Shown here: piece after piece, positions 1 to 7,627 of the stretch
How the letters are laid out: every line of letters starts with the position of its first letter
Numbering within the stretch: the first letter of the stretch is position 1
Assembly: GCA_005887685.1 (NCBI GenBank)
Contig: VBHJ01000016.1
Coordinates: 550-39,762, forward strand
Reading direction: 5' to 3'
Source: Chloroflexota bacterium
GTDB lineage: Bacteria; Chloroflexota; Dormibacteria; Dormibacterales; Dormibacteraceae
DNA: 39,213 bases
Made by a program: the position numbers and the translations under genes
The notes under the pieces: generated by a model
Database searches by the model: none
What the model saw: only the letters and a program-made list of their open reading frames with translations
What the model was told of the DNA's origin: nothing

Positions 1-572
1 CCGGCGACCTCGACAAGCTCGACCACGCGGTCAACGCCGCGCTGATGCTCGCCTGGGTCGCGCAGGCGTACGGCGACCGCGTGGGCCTGATGACATTCGA
101 CGACCGGGTCACGAGCTTCATCAAGCCCGAGCGAGGCGCCATCCAGCTGCGCCGCATCACCGAGGCGCTTTACGCCATCCGGCCGGAGTACGTCGAGCCC
201 GACTTCGGACATGCGATGACCCACCTTGCACTGCGCGTCGGGCGGCGCTCGATGATCGTGATGCTGACCGACGTGCAGGATCCCGAGGCATCGCGCGAGC
301 TCGTCGCGCATGCGCTGCGGCTGGCGGCGCGGCACCTCGTGCTCGTCGTCGCGATGTCCGATCCCGCGGTGCTGAGCGCGCGCGACGCCCCCATCGTCAG
401 CACGAGTCGAGCCTACGAATGGGCCGCGGCGGAGGAGTTCGTGTCCAGCCGGCGCGAGAGCTTCGAGATCCTGCGTCGAGGCGGGGTGCTCGGCCTGGAC
501 GTGGTCGCCGGTCGATTGTCGCCGGCCCTCGTGGAGCGCTACCTGGAGCTCAAGGAACGCGCGCTTCTTTAG
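1..572 (+). CDS. DUF58 domain-containing protein (C-terminal part)
   Basis: The reading frame is open from the left edge (first full codon at base 3) to the stop at 570-572, so this is the C-terminal about 189 residues of a longer gene. It carries the von Willebrand A-like half of DUF58 proteins: a start like [17 protein letters not shown], then [13 protein letters not shown], then a strand-rich segment [17 protein letters not shown]58 proteins are usually encoded beside MoxR AAA+ ATPases and are thought to act in envelope-linked complex assembly; MoxR would lie to the left, outside the window. The 3' end overlaps the convergent SpoIIM gene by 23 bp. The SpoIIM and RDD genes next door support the same functional group. 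The family call is confident; the cellular role is not known. Confidence 0.85.
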   Translation, partial: GDLDKLDHAVNAALMLAWVAQAYGDRVGLMTFDDRVTSFIKPERGAIQLRRITEALYAIRPEYVEPDFGHAMTHLALRVGRRSMIVMLTDVQDPEASRELVAHALRLAARHLVLVVAMSDPAVLSARDAPIVSTSRAYEWAAAEEFVSSRRESFEILRRGGVLGLDVVAGRLSPALVERYLELKERALL

Positions 573-1515
573 ATCGGCCGCCGAGGAGCAGGTACGAGTA
601 GAGCAGCGCGCCGGTCACGAGCCCGATCGACAGCTTGAGGGCGAACGGCGCGCCCGACGGCGAGATGTTGCCCTCGATCGTCCCCGCCACCACGAGCAGT
701 GGCGCGAGCCCCAGCAGCAGCGTGAACGCACGGCGAGCTGCGATGACGAGGGCGTCCGATCGCTTGCGGTCGCCTGGCGATATCAGCGCCCAGCCCATCA
801 TCAATCCGCCCGCGCCCTGCGCGATGACGATGGACAGCTCGAGCACGCCATGGGCGATGACGAACTCGAACAGGCCGCCCGCGAGCCCGTAGGCCTGGGT
901 CAGGCCGAAAAGGCCGCCGAGGCTGATGCCGTTATTGATCATCACCCAGATCACCGGCAGGCCGAAGGCGACCCCGAAGCCGAACGCCAGGATCACCACG
1001 TAGATGTTGTTGACCATGATCACGCCCGCCGCCTGCACGCGTTCGTCCTGCGGGATGTTCGTCCAGAGCTGATGGTGGTGGACCTGGTCGATGAGGCGGG
1101 GGTCCGCGATGGCGTACGCCGAGTCGGGCTGGGCGAGCACCACGAAGAAGCTGACGAGCGCCGGCACGAAAAGGAGCGCCGCCGAGGCGAGCAGAAACGG
1201 CCATGACTGGCGGTAGGTGCGAGGCAGCGTCTCGATGTAGAAGCGGCGGATGCGCTTCCACACCTCGCCGCCGCGGCGGTAGACGATGCCGTGGCCCCTG
1301 GCGACCAGCCCGTTCAGGTAGCGATGCACGGGCTCGCCTGGCCAGTCGCGTTGTGCGCGCGCGAGGTCGGCCGTGGCGCGACGGTAAAGAGCCGACATCG
1401 TCAGAACCTGAGCGGGGGTGAGGGCGTTGAGGTGGCCGGCGCCCGCGCGGGCCAGCAGGTCCTCGAGCCTGTTCCAATCGTTTCGTCTGAGGGCGACAAA
1501 GTCCTCTGCTCTCAT
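550..1515 (-). CDS. Stage II sporulation protein M family (SpoIIM/DUF95) membrane protein
   Basis: This 321-residue integral membrane protein has an N-terminal soluble helical region (about residues 1-95, beginning [20 protein letters not shown]), as is usual in SpoIIM/DUF95 proteins. Five or six hydrophobic segments follow, including [39 protein letters not shown] and [17 protein letters not shown]. The NN..V..LAF.FG and AHGVLEL motifs are typical of the family. In sporulating Firmicutes SpoIIM works in septal peptidoglycan remodelling. In non-sporulating high-GC bacteria the family usually sits with MoxR, DUF58 and RDD genes, as here, so sporulation should not be assumed. The ATG at 1515 gives the full-length product and faces the RDD gene start only 26 bp away. 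Confidence 0.88.
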   Translation of the reverse strand: MRAEDFVALRRNDWNRLEDLLARAGAGHLNALTPAQVLTMSALYRRATADLARAQRDWPGEPVHRYLNGLVARGHGIVYRRGGEVWKRIRRFYIETLPRTYRQSWPFLLASAALLFVPALVSFFVVLAQPDSAYAIADPRLIDQVHHHQLWTNIPQDERVQAAGVIMVNNIYVVILAFGFGVAFGLPVIWVMINNGISLGGLFGLTQAYGLAGGLFEFVIAHGVLELSIVIAQGAGGLMMGWALISPGDRKRSDALVIAARRAFTLLLGLAPLLVVAGTIEGNISPSGAPFALKLSIGLVTGALLYSYLLLGGRSKEARVP

Positions 1516-1527
1516 GGTCCTGGGCAG

Positions 1528-1535
1528 TAACTTAA
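1528..1535. promoter_or_regulatory. Overlapping divergent -10-like elements between SpoIIM and RDD genes
   Basis: The 26-bp gap between the two divergent starts holds TAACTT (1528-1533, plus strand), 8 bp before the RDD ATG, and TAAGTT (1535-1530, minus strand), 14 bp before the SpoIIM ATG. The two candidate -10 boxes overlap, so the two polymerases would compete. The plus-strand spacing predicts a leaderless RDD transcript. No clear -35 boxes are seen. Confidence 0.35.
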
Positions 1536-1541
1536 CAAGAC

Positions 1542-2339
1542 ATGCAGCAGCCGCAACCTGATACCGACCTCGTCGTCGCGACGCCGGAACGGGTCTCCTT
1601 CGGTTACCAGGTCGCGGGCCTTGGCACGCGGGCGATCGCGCAGATCCTGGACCTGCTCATCCTCGCCGGGGTGCTGTTGGGACTCACCTTCGCCGCGATC
1701 GCCATCGGACAGGCCGGGCTCGACGTCGTCGCTTACCTGCTGGCCCTCCTCGGCGGCTTCGTGGTCGTGTTCGGTTACTTCTGGGCGTCTGAAGCTTTCT
1801 GGTCCGGCCAGACCGTCGGCAAGAAGGTGTTCCGGCTGCGGGCCGTGGGGGACCGTGGCGAGCCGATGACCTTCATGCAGGCCGGCATCCGCAACGTGGT
1901 GCGGATTGTCGACTTCCTGCCTTATGGCTATGGCGTCGGCCTCGTCGTGCTGTTTGTCAACGGGAAAGGCAAACGGCTCGGCGACCTGGCCGCCGGCACG
2001 ATCGTGGTCAAGGATTCCGACTACATCGGGTTGTGGCAGCTGGCGGGTGGGCAGGCTGCGCCGCCCTCGACCCCTCCTCCGCCGTCCGGTGCGCCCCCGG
2101 CGCCGGCGCTGCCATTCGCGCCCGCGACTCCGGCCGAGGTGATCCTGCGCCGCCTCGATCCTGAGCTGAGGCGGTTCATCACCTCATACGCGCGGAGGCG
2201 GCCGGAGCTTTCGGTGCCGATGCGGGCGCAACTGGCCGGACAGGTACAGCCGAGTCTCGTGGCTGCGGTGCCCGACATCTTCAATCAGCACGGCCCCCTG
2301 GCGGCGCTCGACTACCTAGCCGACTTAGAGCGTCAGTAG
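1542..2339 (+). CDS. RDD family membrane protein
   Basis: The product has 265 residues. The RDD domain covers about residues 15-160: an N-terminal [21 protein letters not shown] with the family Arg and Asp, three hydrophobic segments (about 32-55, 63-88 and 128-145), [14 protein letters not shown], and [17 protein letters not shown] proline-rich linker (about residues 170-200) leads to a C-terminal helical tail rich in Arg and Leu. Function of the family is poorly known; some members are linked to transport or envelope processes. It faces the SpoIIM gene and follows the DUF58 gene, a grouping common in actinobacterial and chloroflexal genomes. The ATG at 1542 has no Shine-Dalgarno sequence but has a -10-like TAACTT 8 bp upstream. 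The 3' end overlaps the convergent PLP enzyme gene by 7 bp. Confidence 0.9.
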   Translation: MQQPQPDTDLVVATPERVSFGYQVAGLGTRAIAQILDLLILAGVLLGLTFAAIAIGQAGLDVVAYLLALLGGFVVVFGYFWASEAFWSGQTVGKKVFRLRAVGDRGEPMTFMQAGIRNVVRIVDFLPYGYGVGLVVLFVNGKGKRLGDLAAGTIVVKDSDYIGLWQLAGGQAAPPSTPPPPSGAPPAPALPFAPATPAEVILRRLDPELRRFITSYARRRPELSVPMRAQLAGQVQPSLVAAVPDIFNQHGPLAALDYLADLERQ

Positions 2340-3283
2340 AGCCAGTCGCGGACCTGGTCGTGGGTCAGGTTGCCGCCGGTCAACACGGTGGCGACTCGTT
2401 TGCCAGTCAACTCTTTCGCGCGTTGGGCGATCGCTGCCACACCTGCCGCCCCAGCCGGCTCGACAACAAGCCCGGCGTCCGCGAAGAGAGCGCGCATGGC
2501 AGCGAGCATCTCGTCGTCGCTGACCAGCATCACGTCGTCGACGGTGCCGGGCATGATGCCCACCGCTTCGGGGATCGGGACGCGGACCGCGATGCCATCG
2601 GCGATCGTCGCGCTCGGAGCGCTGACAGCCTTCCGCGCTTTCCACGACAGCGCCATCGCTGGAGCGGTCTTCGCGCACACCGCGATGACCCGCGTGTTCG
2701 GCGCCGAATGCTTGAGCCAGGTCCCCATCCCGTTGACGAGGGAGCCGTTGCCGAGCGGAACGAAGACCACATCGATCGGCTCGGCCTGCTCAGCGAGCTC
2801 GACCGCGATGGTGCCGGCGCCTTCAGCGATCGCACCCAGCAATCCGTCCTCGACGTACATGTCGCCACTTTTCGCCGCGTGAAGCTTCGCCGCGTCCTTG
2901 GCCTCGTCGAAATCGTCGCCCCGCAGCTCGACTGTGGCGCCGAGCGACCGCATGCGCTCAACCTTGAGTGGGTTTGCGCTGCGTGCAGCGAAGACGGTGA
3001 GCCTCATGCTCCGCTTGCGACACGCGTACGCCATGCCCTGCCCAAAGTTGCCGGCCGACGCACACACCAGCCCACGTGCGTCGTCACCAAGTCGATGCAG
3101 TAGGTAATCGGTGCCACGCCCCTTGAAGGTGCGGATGGGATTGATCGTCTCGACCTTGAGCACTGTCGCGACGCGTATGCGCTCGCTGAGAGGTTCGCAG
3201 ACGAACTGCGGCGAGTGGAGGAAGACCGGGTCGACGACCTTCGCGGCTTCGCGGATGTGGTCGAGAGAGATCGAGGCGTCCAC
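2333..3283 (-). CDS. PLP-dependent threonine/serine dehydratase-like enzyme (fold type II)
   Basis: With the GTG start at 3283 the product has 316 residues. PLP-anchoring Lys54 lies in TFKGRG; GLVCASAGNFGQGMAYA is the substrate loop, PLGNGSLVNG the phosphate-binding glycine loop, and VLTGGNLTHDQ the C-terminal pyridine-N motif. These identify the tryptophan-synthase-beta/threonine-dehydratase superfamily, whose members release ammonia from Thr or Ser or act as racemases. The exact substrate cannot be told. No ACT regulatory domain follows, so it is more like a catabolic or short dehydratase than biosynthetic IlvA. The frame stays open upstream to an ATG at 3415, but those 44 codons are made from the dispersed repeat, so the GTG start, where homologous sequence begins (DASISLDHIREAAKVV), is preferred. 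Confidence 0.85.
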   Translation of the reverse strand: MDASISLDHIREAAKVVDPVFLHSPQFVCEPLSERIRVATVLKVETINPIRTFKGRGTDYLLHRLGDDARGLVCASAGNFGQGMAYACRKRSMRLTVFAARSANPLKVERMRSLGATVELRGDDFDEAKDAAKLHAAKSGDMYVEDGLLGAIAEGAGTIAVELAEQAEPIDVVFVPLGNGSLVNGMGTWLKHSAPNTRVIAVCAKTAPAMALSWKARKAVSAPSATIADGIAVRVPIPEAVGIMPGTVDDVMLVSDDEMLAAMRALFADAGLVVEPAGAAGVAAIAQRAKELTGKRVATVLTGGNLTHDQVRDWLY

Positions 3284-3315
3284 CGTCGCGGAGCTTAGAG
3301 CCTGGTATGAACCGG

Positions 3316-3440
3316 CCCCTCCGGCGCTGCCCCTCCGGCGCTGCCCCTCCGGCGCTTCGCGCCACCTCCCCATAAATGGGGAGGAGCAACTGCTTGATGA
3401 AATGGGGAGGAGCAATTGCTTGATGAGTGGGGAGGAGCAG
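3316..3440 (+). repeat. Dispersed two-hairpin repeat, expanded copy
   Basis: A complete unit at 3344-3388 has a first hairpin GGCGC-TTC-GCGCC and a second hairpin CCTCCCCATAAATGGGGAGG (3365-3384). It is flanked by partial duplications. The first 14 bases (CCCCTCCGGCGCTG) occur at 3316-3329 and 3330-3343. The 3' half (ATGGGGAGGAGCA plus ACTGCTTGATGA) is repeated at about 3400-3425 and 3426-3440. The copy lies in the gap between the dehydratase and radA. The duplications look like replication slippage at the hairpins. Confidence 0.85.
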
Positions 3441-3521
3441 GGCCGCCCCGGGGGTAGTCAGGGCGGCGCCTTGACGCTCACCAGATAAAACGCTTGGGGC
3501 TGAAAAAGGGTACGGGTGCGC

Positions 3522-3549
3522 TTGTCAAAACCACGATCATGGGTACACA
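3522..3549 (+). promoter_or_regulatory. Candidate radA promoter (leaderless type)
   Basis: TTGTCA (3522-3527), a 16-bp spacer, and a weak -10 TACACA (3544-3549) that ends 8 bp before the radA ATG. No Shine-Dalgarno sequence precedes the ATG, which fits a leaderless transcript. The -10 matches the consensus poorly, so confidence is low. Confidence 0.35.
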
Positions 3550-3557
3550 GTCTCCCC

Positions 3558-4961
3558 ATGCCCAAGTCGACCATCACCTTCGTCTGCACCGAGTGCGGCG
3601 GCGAGAGCCTGCGCTGGGCCGGCCAGTGCCCGCACTGCCGAGCCTGGAACACCCTTCAGGAATTCCAGGTCAAGAAGGCCGCCCGGGAATCCAGGACGCG
3701 CCCGCTGGAGCCGGTCCGCGCTCAGCCGCTCGATTCGATATCGGTGGACGACGCGCCGAGGCGGCGCCTGGCCTGGGGCGAGCTCAACCGCGTGCTGGGC
3801 GGCGGCATCGTCCCGGGCAGCATGGTCCTCATCGGGGGGGAGCCGGGGGTCGGCAAGTCGACCCTGCTGATGCACGCGGCCGCGCAGGTGGCCAGGGGGG
3901 GCTCCGTGCTGTACGTCTCGGGCGAGGAGTCTGGGCACCAGGTGCGCATGCGCGCGGAACGCCTGGGCGCGCTCGAGCCCGGCATCCTGCTGCTGGCGGA
4001 GAACGACCTCGACGCGATCTGCGAGGCGATCCGGACTGAGGTCCCCCGCCTGGCCATCGTCGACTCGATCCAGACGGTCTCCGACTCCGGGCTGGAGGGG
4101 AGCGCCGGCAGCGTGACCCAGGTTCGGGAGTCGGCGGCCCGGCTCATGCGGCTTGCCAAGGAGATCGGGGTGCCGATCTTCCTCGTGGGCCACGTGACCA
4201 AAGACGGTTCGATCGCCGGACCCAGGGTCCTGGAGCATATCGTTGACACAGTGCTTTACCTCGAAGGTGACCGGCGGCAGGAGCTGCGAATCCTTCGCGC
4301 GACCAAGAATCGCTTCGGCTCCGCCGAGGAGATCGGCGTCTTCGCCATGGGCGAGACCGGGCTCGAGGAGGTGCCGGATCCGTCCGCGGCGATCCTCGCC
4401 ACCGCGGCGCCTTCTTCGCCGGGAACGGTGATCGTTGCGGCGCTTGAAGGCACGCGGCCGCTGCTCGTCGAGGTGCAGAGCCTCGTCAACAGGAACGAGA
4501 ACGCGATGGTGCGGCGAATCGCCAACGGCATCGACATCAATCGCCTGCACATGATCCTTGCGGTGCTCGAGAAGCGCCTCAAGTTTTCCTTCGCCAAATC
4601 CGACGTCTTCGTCAGCGTGGCGGGCGGCATCCGCATCACGGAGCCGGCCGCCGACCTCGGTCTCGCCCTGTCAATCGTCAGCAACGAGCTGGTCAGGCCA
4701 ATGCCGGACGGCCTGATCGTGATCGGTGAGCTGGGATTGTCGGGCGAAGTGCGCCGCGTGGGCCAGCTGGAACGCCGCCTTCATGAGGCGGCGCGGCATG
4801 GTCTGACGCGCGCTTTGATTCCGGCGGGCGCTCGTGCCGGCCGGCCATCCGGCCTCGACGTCGTCGAGGTTCGGTCGGTGGCGGAGGCGGTCTCCGCAGC
4901 GTTTCCTAATCCCATCCAGTCCGGCGCATTGATAAAGGGGGCCGGACTCACGGTCTCTTGA
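3558..4961 (+). CDS. radA: DNA repair protein RadA
   Basis: RadA is a RecA-like ATPase that helps process recombination intermediates and branch migration. The 467-residue product has the expected domain order: an N-terminal C4 zinc finger (FVCTECGG...CPHCRAW, Cys10/13/24/27), a RecA core with Walker A GEPGVGKS (residues 94-101), the RadA-specific KNRFGS motif in RATKNRFGSAEEIG, and a C-terminal Lon-protease-like domain (FVSVAGGIRI...GELGLSGEVRRV). The ATG at 3558 puts the zinc finger right at the N-terminus, as in the family; an in-frame upstream ATG at 3516 would add 14 unlikely residues. The PIN/TRAM gene follows after 11 bp, as in Firmicutes but without disA between them. Confidence 0.97.
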   Translation: MPKSTITFVCTECGGESLRWAGQCPHCRAWNTLQEFQVKKAARESRTRPLEPVRAQPLDSISVDDAPRRRLAWGELNRVLGGGIVPGSMVLIGGEPGVGKSTLLMHAAAQVARGGSVLYVSGEESGHQVRMRAERLGALEPGILLLAENDLDAICEAIRTEVPRLAIVDSIQTVSDSGLEGSAGSVTQVRESAARLMRLAKEIGVPIFLVGHVTKDGSIAGPRVLEHIVDTVLYLEGDRRQELRILRATKNRFGSAEEIGVFAMGETGLEEVPDPSAAILATAAPSSPGTVIVAALEGTRPLLVEVQSLVNRNENAMVRRIANGIDINRLHMILAVLEKRLKFSFAKSDVFVSVAGGIRITEPAADLGLALSIVSNELVRPMPDGLIVIGELGLSGEVRRVGQLERRLHEAARHGLTRALIPAGARAGRPSGLDVVEVRSVAEAVSAAFPNPIQSGALIKGAGLTVS

Positions 4962-4972
4962 GGAGGTAACCC

Positions 4973-6058
4973 GTGAAGCGTTCCGAGTATCTGGCCCGAT
5001 GGGTCGGCGCCGGGCTCGGAGTGATCGGTGGTTTTTTGCTCGGTTATTTCATGGTCCGGGGCCTGGGCGGAAGCGCCCACCCGGGCTGGGCGATCATCGG
5101 GCTGACCACGCTGGAAGGATTGATCTTTGCGTACCTGGGCACGCCGTACGTGCTGGGTGGATGGCGCAATTTCAACTTCCGGCTGACGAGCACTCCGCTG
5201 CCGGATCTGTTGAGCGGGCTGCTGGGCGTGATCGTCGGTCTAGTCATTGCGGTGCTCATCGGATTCTTCGTGCGCGACCTTCCATATGGGTACGACCTCT
5301 CGGCCGTGCTGGCGCTCCTTCTCGCGGCGCAGGGCGCATCGGTCGGCCTGACGCGACGGGCGGAGCTGACCTCGCTTTTCTTCGGCGGCACAACCGACCG
5401 AGACTCACACCGCATGCCCGCGGTGCTGCTCGACACGTCGGTCATCATCGACGGCCGCATCCTCGACATCGCGAAGACGGGCTTTCTCGACATGCCCCTC
5501 ATCATCCTGTCGTCTGTTCTGCATGAGCTGCAGATGGTCGCCGACTCGGCTGACGTCACCCGCCGCCGCCGCGGCCGCCGGGGCCTCGACGTTTTGACCG
5601 ACATGCAGAAAGAGCCGTCGATCAACCTGCAGGTCACCGAGGACGAAACTCCTCCCGCCGGCGACATCGATGCGCATCTCGTTCGCACGGCCAAGCGCAA
5701 GGGCTGGGCGATCATGACCAACGACTTCAACCTCAACCGGATCGCGCGCCTCGAGGGGGTGGGGGTTTTGAACCTCAACGAGCTGGCGCAGGCGATGCGG
5801 CCGGTAGCGATTCCGGGCGAGGAGATCGTGGTCACCGTGGCGAGAGAGGGAAAGGAGCCGGGCCAGGGCGTGGGCAGCCTCGACGACGGCACCATGGTCG
5901 TGATCCAGAATGGCCGCCGGCTCCTCAACCAGACGATCACCGCGGTGGTGACGTCGGTGATCCAGACCTCGGCCGGGCGAATGATCTTCGCCGAACCGGC
6001 GGGAGGCGAAACGCGTCGCTCGCCCGCTCGCGTCAAGCCGCACGAGGAATCTGCGTGA
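4973..6058 (+). CDS. PIN and TRAM domain membrane protein (YacL type)
   Basis: The product has 361 residues. Four hydrophobic helices occupy about residues 10-130 (for example GLGVIGGFLLGYFMVRGLGG and LLGVIVGLVIAVLIGFFV). A PIN ribonuclease domain follows (about 143-270): acidic residues are seen in LLDTSVIIDGR, near GDIDAHLVRTAK and in MTNDFNLNRIA. A C-terminal TRAM domain (about 285-345; GEEIVVTVAREGKEPGQGVG) binds RNA. This matches B. subtilis YacL, a membrane-tethered putative RNase of unknown substrate. The GTG start at 4973 has a near-perfect Shine-Dalgarno AGGAGG just upstream. The TGA stop overlaps the ispD ATG by one base (TGATG), so translation is probably coupled. Confidence 0.92.
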   Translation: MKRSEYLARWVGAGLGVIGGFLLGYFMVRGLGGSAHPGWAIIGLTTLEGLIFAYLGTPYVLGGWRNFNFRLTSTPLPDLLSGLLGVIVGLVIAVLIGFFVRDLPYGYDLSAVLALLLAAQGASVGLTRRAELTSLFFGGTTDRDSHRMPAVLLDTSVIIDGRILDIAKTGFLDMPLIILSSVLHELQMVADSADVTRRRRGRRGLDVLTDMQKEPSINLQVTEDETPPAGDIDAHLVRTAKRKGWAIMTNDFNLNRIARLEGVGVLNLNELAQAMRPVAIPGEEIVVTVAREGKEPGQGVGSLDDGTMVVIQNGRRLLNQTITAVVTSVIQTSAGRMIFAEPAGGETRRSPARVKPHEESA

Positions 6059-6750
6059 TGGCGACCGTGGGTGCCATCGTCGCAGCGGCGGGCACCGGCT
6101 CACGCCTGGGCCGCGGGAGCAAGGCGCTGGTCCGCCTGAACGGCCGCACGACGCTGGCGCGGGTCCTCGAGCTTTTCCTCGCGTTGGACGAGGTCGACCG
6201 GATCGTCGTGGTCGGGCCTCCCAGCAGGCTTGAGTCCGCCGAGCACGAGGTTGCCGCGCTCCAGCCTCGAAAGTCAGTGATCGTCAGGGCGGGCGGCGAG
6301 AGCCGGCAGGCATCGGTGCGCGCCGGCCTGGCCGCGCTCGGCGATTGCGACTTCGTGCTCGTGCACGACGCGGCGCGACCCCTCGCCACGGCGGCTCTCG
6401 TGCGACGCGTGCTCGCGGCCGCCATGGAGTCCGGGGCAGCGTTTCCGGCAATCTCTCCGCGCGATGCGGTCAAGCGGGTGGAAGGCAACCGCCTGGTCGA
6501 GAGCCTGGACCGCTCTCGCGTCGTCCTCGCCCAGACACCCCAGGGTTTTTCCTACGAGCTGCTTGCCCGGGCCCACCGCGAGGCGGCCGACGCCGGCCTG
6601 GTAGGTGACGACGACGCCCAGCTGGTGGCGGCCACGGGGCACGTGGTCACGGTGGTGCCCGGCGAGCCGGCGAACATCAAGCTCACAACGCCTGAAGACC
6701 TCGAGGTGGTGGAAGCGCTGATCAGGGAACACGAGACCGCCGCCAATTGA
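6058..6750 (+). CDS. ispD: 2-C-methyl-D-erythritol 4-phosphate cytidylyltransferase (IspD)
   Basis: IspD joins CTP and methylerythritol phosphate to give CDP-methylerythritol in the MEP route to isoprenoids. The 230-residue product starts GAIVAAAGTGSRLGRGSKAL, the nucleotide-binding loop with its basic residues. Other family signatures are VHDAARPLA, the AISPRDAVKRV segment and AQTPQGFSYELL, plus GDDDAQLV and EPANIKLTTPEDL at the end. The loop is shorter and less standard than the usual G.G.RMG..PKQ form. ATG 6058 is chosen over the adjacent in-frame GTG 6055 because it overlaps the upstream stop as TGATG. The next gene, ispF, acts later in the same pathway and overlaps by 4 bp. Confidence 0.95.
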   Translation: MATVGAIVAAAGTGSRLGRGSKALVRLNGRTTLARVLELFLALDEVDRIVVVGPPSRLESAEHEVAALQPRKSVIVRAGGESRQASVRAGLAALGDCDFVLVHDAARPLATAALVRRVLAAAMESGAAFPAISPRDAVKRVEGNRLVESLDRSRVVLAQTPQGFSYELLARAHREAADAGLVGDDDAQLVAATGHVVTVVPGEPANIKLTTPEDLEVVEALIREHETAAN

Positions 6751-7214
6751 AGGTCGGCATCGGATACGACGTGCATCCGCTGGTGCCGGGCCGTCCGCTG
6801 GTGCTCGGCGGCGTGCGGATCGACCATCCCGCCGGGCTCGACGGACACTCCGACGCCGACGTGCTCACGCACGCGGTGATCGACGCGCTTCTCGGCGCGG
6901 CGGGCCTGGGCGACATCGGGACACTCTTTCCGGCCGACGATCCCAAGTACAAAAATGCGTCGAGCCTCGAGATGCTCAGGTCAGCCGCCGCGATGCTGGC
7001 CGAGGCCGGCTACCGGGTGGTGAACGTCGACTGCACGGTGATCGCGCAAGAGCCTCGGCTGCACGGCCATTTGGGGGCCATGAGCGCCAACCTCGCAAGC
7101 AAGCTCGGCACGATCGACGTGAACGTGAAGGGCAAGTCGCCGGAAGGGCTAGGAGCGCTGGGCCACGGCGCCGGGATCGCCGCACAGGCGGTCGCGACTC
7201 TCGAAGAGACCTAG
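6747..7214 (+). CDS. ispF: 2-C-methyl-D-erythritol 2,4-cyclodiphosphate synthase (IspF)
   Basis: IspF closes the cyclodiphosphate ring in the MEP isoprenoid pathway as a trimeric zinc enzyme. The 155 residues match the usual length. Metal ligands Asp8 and His10 lie in GYDVHP and His42 in LTHAVIDALLGA; GLGDIGTLFPADDPKYK and VNVKGKSPEGLGALG give the CDP-binding and C-terminal motifs. The start is TTG at 6747, overlapping the ispD TGA as TTGA, which implies translational coupling. The usual K.TT.E motif reads KGKSPEG here, a mild departure. ispE, the step between IspD and IspF, is not in the window. Confidence 0.96.
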   Translation: MKVGIGYDVHPLVPGRPLVLGGVRIDHPAGLDGHSDADVLTHAVIDALLGAAGLGDIGTLFPADDPKYKNASSLEMLRSAAAMLAEAGYRVVNVDCTVIAQEPRLHGHLGAMSANLASKLGTIDVNVKGKSPEGLGALGHGAGIAAQAVATLEET

Positions 7215-7485
7215 TCCGGCCCCCTCGGCAACCCAAATGTCACGGTCGGCGCGATTGATCAGCAGGTGGCCGTCTTCGCCCGTGCTCAAGGAGAGGTGGT
7301 GATTGATCGCCCCATCGGACTGCGCCTCGGCATACGCCTTGGGTTGACCGAGCAAGTTGCTGATTCGGCCCCTCCGGCGCTTCGCGCCACCTCCCCATGA
7401 ATGGGGAGGAGCAGCTTGCGATCTGGTGCTCGAGAAAGACCAGCTCCTGGGCGATTTCCTGGTTCGAAACAGCTGGCTGGAGCAT
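7149..7485 (-). pseudogene. Possible small gene split by the two-hairpin repeat
   Basis: This is a low-confidence candidate on the reverse strand of the 413-bp gap between ispF and cysS. From ATG 7485 a frame reads MLQPAVSNQEIAQELVFLEH and then enters the repeat copy at 7369-7413. Beyond the repeat, a different frame has coding-like GC-rich third positions and reads NLLGQPKAYAEAQSDGAI followed by NHHLSLSTGEDGHLLINRAD, then IWVAEG, and runs on antisense to the end of ispF. A TTGACA-type promoter lies just upstream of the ATG. Joining the two halves across the repeat gives one coherent polypeptide of roughly 100 residues. I do not recognise the family. It may simply be non-coding. Confidence 0.3.
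7369..7413 (+). repeat. Dispersed two-hairpin repeat, single copy
   Basis: A 45-bp unit with hairpin GGCGC-TTC-GCGCC followed by the second hairpin CCTCCCCATGAATGGGGAGG (7390-7409). It is nearly identical to the full unit at 3344-3388. It sits in the ispF-cysS gap, which otherwise holds only the weak reverse-strand gene candidate. Confidence 0.85.
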
Positions 7486-7490
7486 GAGAA

Positions 7491-7519
7491 AAGTATGCCA
7501 AACAAAAGTTCGTTGTCAA
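7491..7519 (-). promoter_or_regulatory. Reverse-strand promoter candidate in ispF-cysS gap
   Basis: On the reverse strand, a perfect -35 TTGACA (7519-7514) is followed after 16 bp by CATACT (7497-7492) or after 17 bp by ATACTT. The predicted start of transcription falls at or next to the ATG at 7485, giving a leaderless transcript. The plus strand shows no comparable promoter for cysS here. Confidence 0.45.
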
Positions 7520-7627
7520 GCCCCTAAACACATTCCCCAACACAAATCCGTCCCGCCACCAGCAACCCAGGCCCCGCTCCACCGCCCCCTTCCCAGTCCT
7601 TCCGGCGGTTTAAGCGAGACTAACCGC

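Noticed and set aside
550-1515. Evidence for spore formation from the SpoIIM gene
   Set aside because: SpoIIM/DUF95 proteins with DUF58 and RDD neighbours are widespread in non-sporulating bacteria, and no other sporulation gene is seen.
3284-3415. N-terminal extension of the dehydratase from ATG 3415
   Set aside because: The 44 added residues are translated repeat sequence (SSPFMGRWREAPEG), and family similarity starts at the GTG 3283.
7397-7627. N-terminal extension of CysS from ATG 7397
   Set aside because: It begins inside the repeat and has no similarity to CysS; the enzyme's conserved start is at GTG 7628.
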